Shown piece after piece: positions 43,395 to 46,422 of a stretch of DNA of 46,422 bases (positions are counted from its first letter, which is position 1; each line of letters starts with the position of its first letter). Position numbers and translations under genes: made by a program. Origin of the DNA: Leptolyngbyaceae cyanobacterium MAG.088 (lineage in GTDB: Bacteria; Cyanobacteriota; Cyanobacteriia; Phormidesmidales; Phormidesmidaceae); contig JAHQVZ010000158.1 in assembly GCA_019634055.1 (NCBI GenBank), positions 1-46,422 of the forward strand, read 5' to 3'. The notes beneath the pieces were generated by a model that had not been told where the DNA came from, ran no database searches, and was given only the letters and a program-made list of their open reading frames with translations.

Positions 43395-45266
43395 ATGACT
43401 GCTACCCCTACCGATGCGAAGCAATTTACTCCAGCGCCTATAGGTGCAGAGCGAGAGAAATCTGCTCTCGTAGAGGCTAAAAGACGCCGATCGCAAGGGG
43501 GAAAAGCCTGGTTTTGGTCAGGCATATGGCTATTATTACTAGCTGGTTCCACTGCACTGGGAGTATGGGCTGTTGCGTTTATTACCCGGTTACCCCCTTT
43601 GCCGAAGTGCGATCGCATATCAGTCTTTAGTGCCGATAGTGAACGACTCTACTGTGCCAGGCAAGCATCCGTATCCGGTTCAGAGCAAGACTTGGTGGCA
43701 AGCGTGCAGCTCATTTCTACCTGGGATGAGTCCCATCCACTATATGAAGACTCCAAGGAAGTTGCCAACCGATGGTCTAGAGGGTTATTGAAGCTGGCCC
43801 AGAAACGTATGCAATCGGGCGATTTATCAAGGGCCAACCAGCTTTTAGGCTATATTCCGGCTCGGGCTGAAATCTATGAAGAGGCGAACGTAGCAGCAGA
43901 GCGATGGCAACAGGAGTGGGATAAAGGGAATGAAATCACCACTACGGTCAAGGAAGCTGTTGACAATCAAAATTGGAGTGGTGCCCGCAAACATTTGCGA
44001 GCTATGAAACGGTTAACGAGTGATTACTGGCTTAAAGATCGCCATCGATATCTGGGGCAACATATTCAAAGTGAAGAAAATGCCCGTCGTAATCTGATTA
44101 CGGCCCAAACACTTGCCAGTGATGGTAGTTTAAAGGGTCTCTCAGAAGCCCTCGGTTTAATTCGACAAATTAATGTGCAAAACCATGCCTGGCCTGAAGC
44201 TAAGCCTTTGATGTCAGAGTGGGCAGATAGATTGCTAAACTACGGTTTGCAAAAGTGGGAGCAAGAAGATTTAGACGGCGCGATCGCAATTATTCAAAAC
44301 GTGCCAGCTGATCTGGCAACTAAGCCAGAAGCACAAGATTTAGTTCAGTTTGCCCATGCCCAAAGACTCGCAAAATTTAATCAGTCATGGGAGCCTAGCT
44401 ATGGCGATATCCTCAATTTGATAGATGGAATTGAGGCATTGCAAGGAATTGACAGTGATAGTCTGTTTTATCAAGATGCCCAGACGAAGTTAGCCCTATG
44501 GACCCAGCAACTAGACGATTTGCAGCTGCTATATGGAGCAGCGCTCATGGCCCACCTCAACCAAAAGGGGTCTTTAAAAGCCGCTATTGAGCAGGCCAAG
44601 ACTCTGGGTATTGATCGACCTCAGCGTCAGCAAGCTCAAACCTTGATTGCCCACTGGTCAAAAGAAATTCAGCGGATTGAAGATCGGCCATTACTAGGTC
44701 GGGCACAACAGCTAGCCGATAAAGGCGACAAAGCCAGTTTGCAAGCAGCGATTGCCGAAGCCGGTAAAGTCGCTCAGGGTAGGGCTCTACGCATAGATGC
44801 CCAAACAAATATCGCCCAGTGGACTAAGCAAATCCAGGTTTTAGAAGATCAGCCTTTCTATAGCAAGGCGCTTGATCTAGCCACCAACGGTAAGTTGCAA
44901 GATGCGATTAAGGAAGCTCGCAAAATTCAGCAGGGGCGGGCGTTGTACACTCAAGCACAGGATTCAATTAAAGAGTGGACCACACGCATTCAAATCGCTG
45001 AAGATCGGCCAATTTTGAATGAAGCCAAAGAACTTGCGTACCAAGGTCGACTATCGGATGCGATCTCAGTAGCGGCCCGCATTGGCTCGGGTCGGGCGCT
45101 ATACTCCGAAGCTCGTAGTTCCATAGCGGTTTGGGATGCCGAACTTGCTTACCTCGAATCCCTCCGGGCACCTGCAGAAGACGACTACTACGAAGAAGAC
45201 GATTACTACGAGGAAGACGACGACTACGAGGAAGACGACTATCACGACCACCACCATCATGATTAG
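43395..45266 (+). CDS. Repeat-containing membrane protein with Asp/Glu/Tyr/His-rich tail
   Basis: The 623-residue protein has a basic N-terminus, one TM segment (about residues 38-60), then a long helical domain of similar 60-residue units, clearest at 430-590: 'EDRPLLGRAQQLADKG', 'EDQPFYSKALDLATNG', 'EDRPILNEAKELAYQG', each followed by a QGRALYxxAQxSIxxWTxxI-like segment. The layout suggests TPR-like repeats. The last 30 residues are Asp, Glu and Tyr with a terminal HDHHHHD, a likely metal- or cation-binding tail. I do not recognise a named family. It precedes a DUF3685 response regulator by 64 bp, probably co-transcribed. Confidence 0.75.
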   Translation: MTATPTDAKQFTPAPIGAEREKSALVEAKRRRSQGGKAWFWSGIWLLLLAGSTALGVWAVAFITRLPPLPKCDRISVFSADSERLYCARQASVSGSEQDLVASVQLISTWDESHPLYEDSKEVANRWSRGLLKLAQKRMQSGDLSRANQLLGYIPARAEIYEEANVAAERWQQEWDKGNEITTTVKEAVDNQNWSGARKHLRAMKRLTSDYWLKDRHRYLGQHIQSEENARRNLITAQTLASDGSLKGLSEALGLIRQINVQNHAWPEAKPLMSEWADRLLNYGLQKWEQEDLDGAIAIIQNVPADLATKPEAQDLVQFAHAQRLAKFNQSWEPSYGDILNLIDGIEALQGIDSDSLFYQDAQTKLALWTQQLDDLQLLYGAALMAHLNQKGSLKAAIEQAKTLGIDRPQRQQAQTLIAHWSKEIQRIEDRPLLGRAQQLADKGDKASLQAAIAEAGKVAQGRALRIDAQTNIAQWTKQIQVLEDQPFYSKALDLATNGKLQDAIKEARKIQQGRALYTQAQDSIKEWTTRIQIAEDRPILNEAKELAYQGRLSDAISVAARIGSGRALYSEARSSIAVWDAELAYLESLRAPAEDDYYEEDDYYEEDDDYEEDDYHDHHHHD

Positions 45267-45330
45267 GCTGGTTTTCTGGCAGCCACTCGTGCCACAAAGG
45301 TTAATTAGTGGGAGATACTAGAACGGTGAC

Positions 45331-46422
45331 ATGAAATCAGGCGGCATGAGTGAACCTCCCTTGCAATTAATGCTGGTGGATGAAGATCCTACCTTTCGAT
45401 TAGGATTGCGAGTTTGGTTAGAACAGCTGCCAGGATTTCAAATTGCAGCTGAAGCAGCCAATGCAGCTGAGGCGATGGGGATTTTGCGGAAGTGCGATCG
45501 CACCCAAGCCGGTGCCTTTACCGACCCGACCCTGCGTGGACAGCGCCCCATTAACTTAGTAATTGTTGATTTGGGACTAGGGGTTGGCGATACCAGCACA
45601 CCCCCCATGAGCAATTCAGGCTTGCAACTATGTAAATCCATTAAAACTGAGTTTCCTAAGTTAGCTGTGCTAATACTCAGTGCTCAGGATGGACCTGTGC
45701 TAGAAGCAGCTGCCCGTCAGGTTGGTGCGAATGGTTACGGCACTCGCAGTATGCCTGTGCGAGAACTCGCTCAGCTAATTCGAACCGTTGCCCAAGGCAC
45801 TCGTAAAACTATTGAGCCCAGTCCTAAGTCGCCCCCTCAAATTCCTGGACCGCTGACAGCAATGCGGCTCAGTATGCGATTGTCAGGGTTAAAGCAAATT
45901 GAAAAACAGCTAGCCACAACAGCCACTGAGCTACGTCGTCCCAAATTATCCTGGCTGGAACGGCAAGTTTTAATCGGAAAAATGCGTGAGCTTAAAGCAG
46001 CTCGCTGGTTGACACAGCAGCTATGGGCTACCCGTAACTATTCTGATGCTAATTGGGCGAAAAAAAATCTCAGACCATCCACACGTTCCAATGCGGCTAA
46101 AGGTTTACCGTCGATGCGCCGCCCCCAGTCTGTGGGGGCTGCTGCTGCCATCACAACACCTGGGCCACAGCCACTAAGTTTGCGCAGTGGTGATGTGCAA
46201 ACGATGGTGTTCGAGGCAGTATTTACAAAACTGCAAACCGATTTAGATAACACCACAGCCGATCCTTTAGAAATAGATATTCTACGTCTCGATAAAAAGC
46301 GAGAGCTTTTGTTTATCATTTTGCGCCGCTTTGAAGATCTATTAGATGATTTGCGCCAGTCGTCCCTACAGCCAGGACAATTACGAGATAAATCTTCTCA
46401 AATTTTGCGTGATCTGTGGGTA
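45331..46422 (+). CDS. Response regulator with DUF3685 domain (partial, runs off the window)
   Basis: Open from ATG 45331 to the window edge, at least 364 residues. The N-terminal receiver (about residues 11-150) has the acidic pair in MLVDEDPTF, phospho-acceptor D80 (VIVDLGL), and AVLILSAQ. The usual conserved lysine position reads GYGTRSMP, so R139 takes its place. After a linker, the rest (RLSGLKQIEKQLATTATELR, LSWLERQVLIGKMRELKAAR, LLFIILRRFEDLLDDLRQS) matches the start of DUF3685, found in cyanobacterial response regulators. A second start at ATG 45346 is also possible. Output and partner kinase unknown. Confidence 0.8.
   Translation, partial: MKSGGMSEPPLQLMLVDEDPTFRLGLRVWLEQLPGFQIAAEAANAAEAMGILRKCDRTQAGAFTDPTLRGQRPINLVIVDLGLGVGDTSTPPMSNSGLQLCKSIKTEFPKLAVLILSAQDGPVLEAAARQVGANGYGTRSMPVRELAQLIRTVAQGTRKTIEPSPKSPPQIPGPLTAMRLSMRLSGLKQIEKQLATTATELRRPKLSWLERQVLIGKMRELKAARWLTQQLWATRNYSDANWAKKNLRPSTRSNAAKGLPSMRRPQSVGAAAAITTPGPQPLSLRSGDVQTMVFEAVFTKLQTDLDNTTADPLEIDILRLDKKRELLFIILRRFEDLLDDLRQSSLQPGQLRDKSSQILRDLWV

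Overview
The window is chromosomal DNA from a cyanobacterium. Three things point there. The octamer GCGATCGC (HIP1) occurs about 17 times. Several gene families are confined to cyanobacteria and plastids: Ycf51, PSRP-3/Ycf65, DUF1995, DUF3370, DUF3685 and the cyanobacterial HAD family. The groESL operon has a perfect CIRCE plus a match to the cyanobacterial K-box. Gene content (HpsE-like glycosyltransferase, PEP-CTERM-like tail, TPS/haemagglutinin-type secreted protein) suggests a filamentous, Leptolyngbya-like or related lineage; this last point is inference.

Layout. 0-9 kb: the end of a MidA-like methyltransferase, a divergent PPOX/MocR pair with operator-like half-sites, a 52-residue membrane protein, a DUF1361 protein, purB (TTG start), tatA, two small unknowns, a GT-B glycosyltransferase and a secreted phospholipase D-like protein with an EF-hand loop. 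9-15 kb: ycf51, a two-gene operon (GldA-like dehydrogenase and class I aminotransferase), a pentapeptide-repeat protein, DUF456, DUF1995, an orphan terminator that may mark a small RNA, and a secreted protein built from RLEALDART repeats. 15-25 kb: a cysteine desulfurase, prfC, a solitary beta-class DNA methyltransferase, a 43-bp tandem repeat, ffh, a secreted unknown, an HpsE-like glycosyltransferase, a small HTH protein with a near-consensus promoter, and tRNA-Arg(TCT). 25-32 kb: cyanobacterial unknowns, an HTH protein with a poly-Asp linker, then an NAD/ADP-ribose cluster (NrtR-like Nudix regulator, ADP-ribosylglycohydrolase, nicotinamidase-like hydrolase), followed by 800 bp of structured noncoding DNA. 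32-46 kb: a zinc-ribbon protein, DUF3370, a HAD phosphatase, PSRP-3 (TTG start with strong SD), atpD-atpC, a PEP-CTERM-like protein, a short TPS-domain protein, groES-groEL, and a repeat membrane protein followed by a DUF3685 response regulator that runs off the right edge.

Most of the window is ordinary core genome; no prophage, intact IS, CRISPR array or restriction endonuclease was seen. The best leads are the NrtR/ARH/hydrolase locus with a palindrome in its divergent promoter, the RLEALDART repeat protein, the HTH/poly-Asp protein, the repeat protein with an Asp/Glu/Tyr/His tail next to a receiver whose conserved Lys appears replaced by Arg, the 43-bp repeat between the methyltransferase and ffh, and a dispersed palindrome that supplies the last codons of the Nudix gene.
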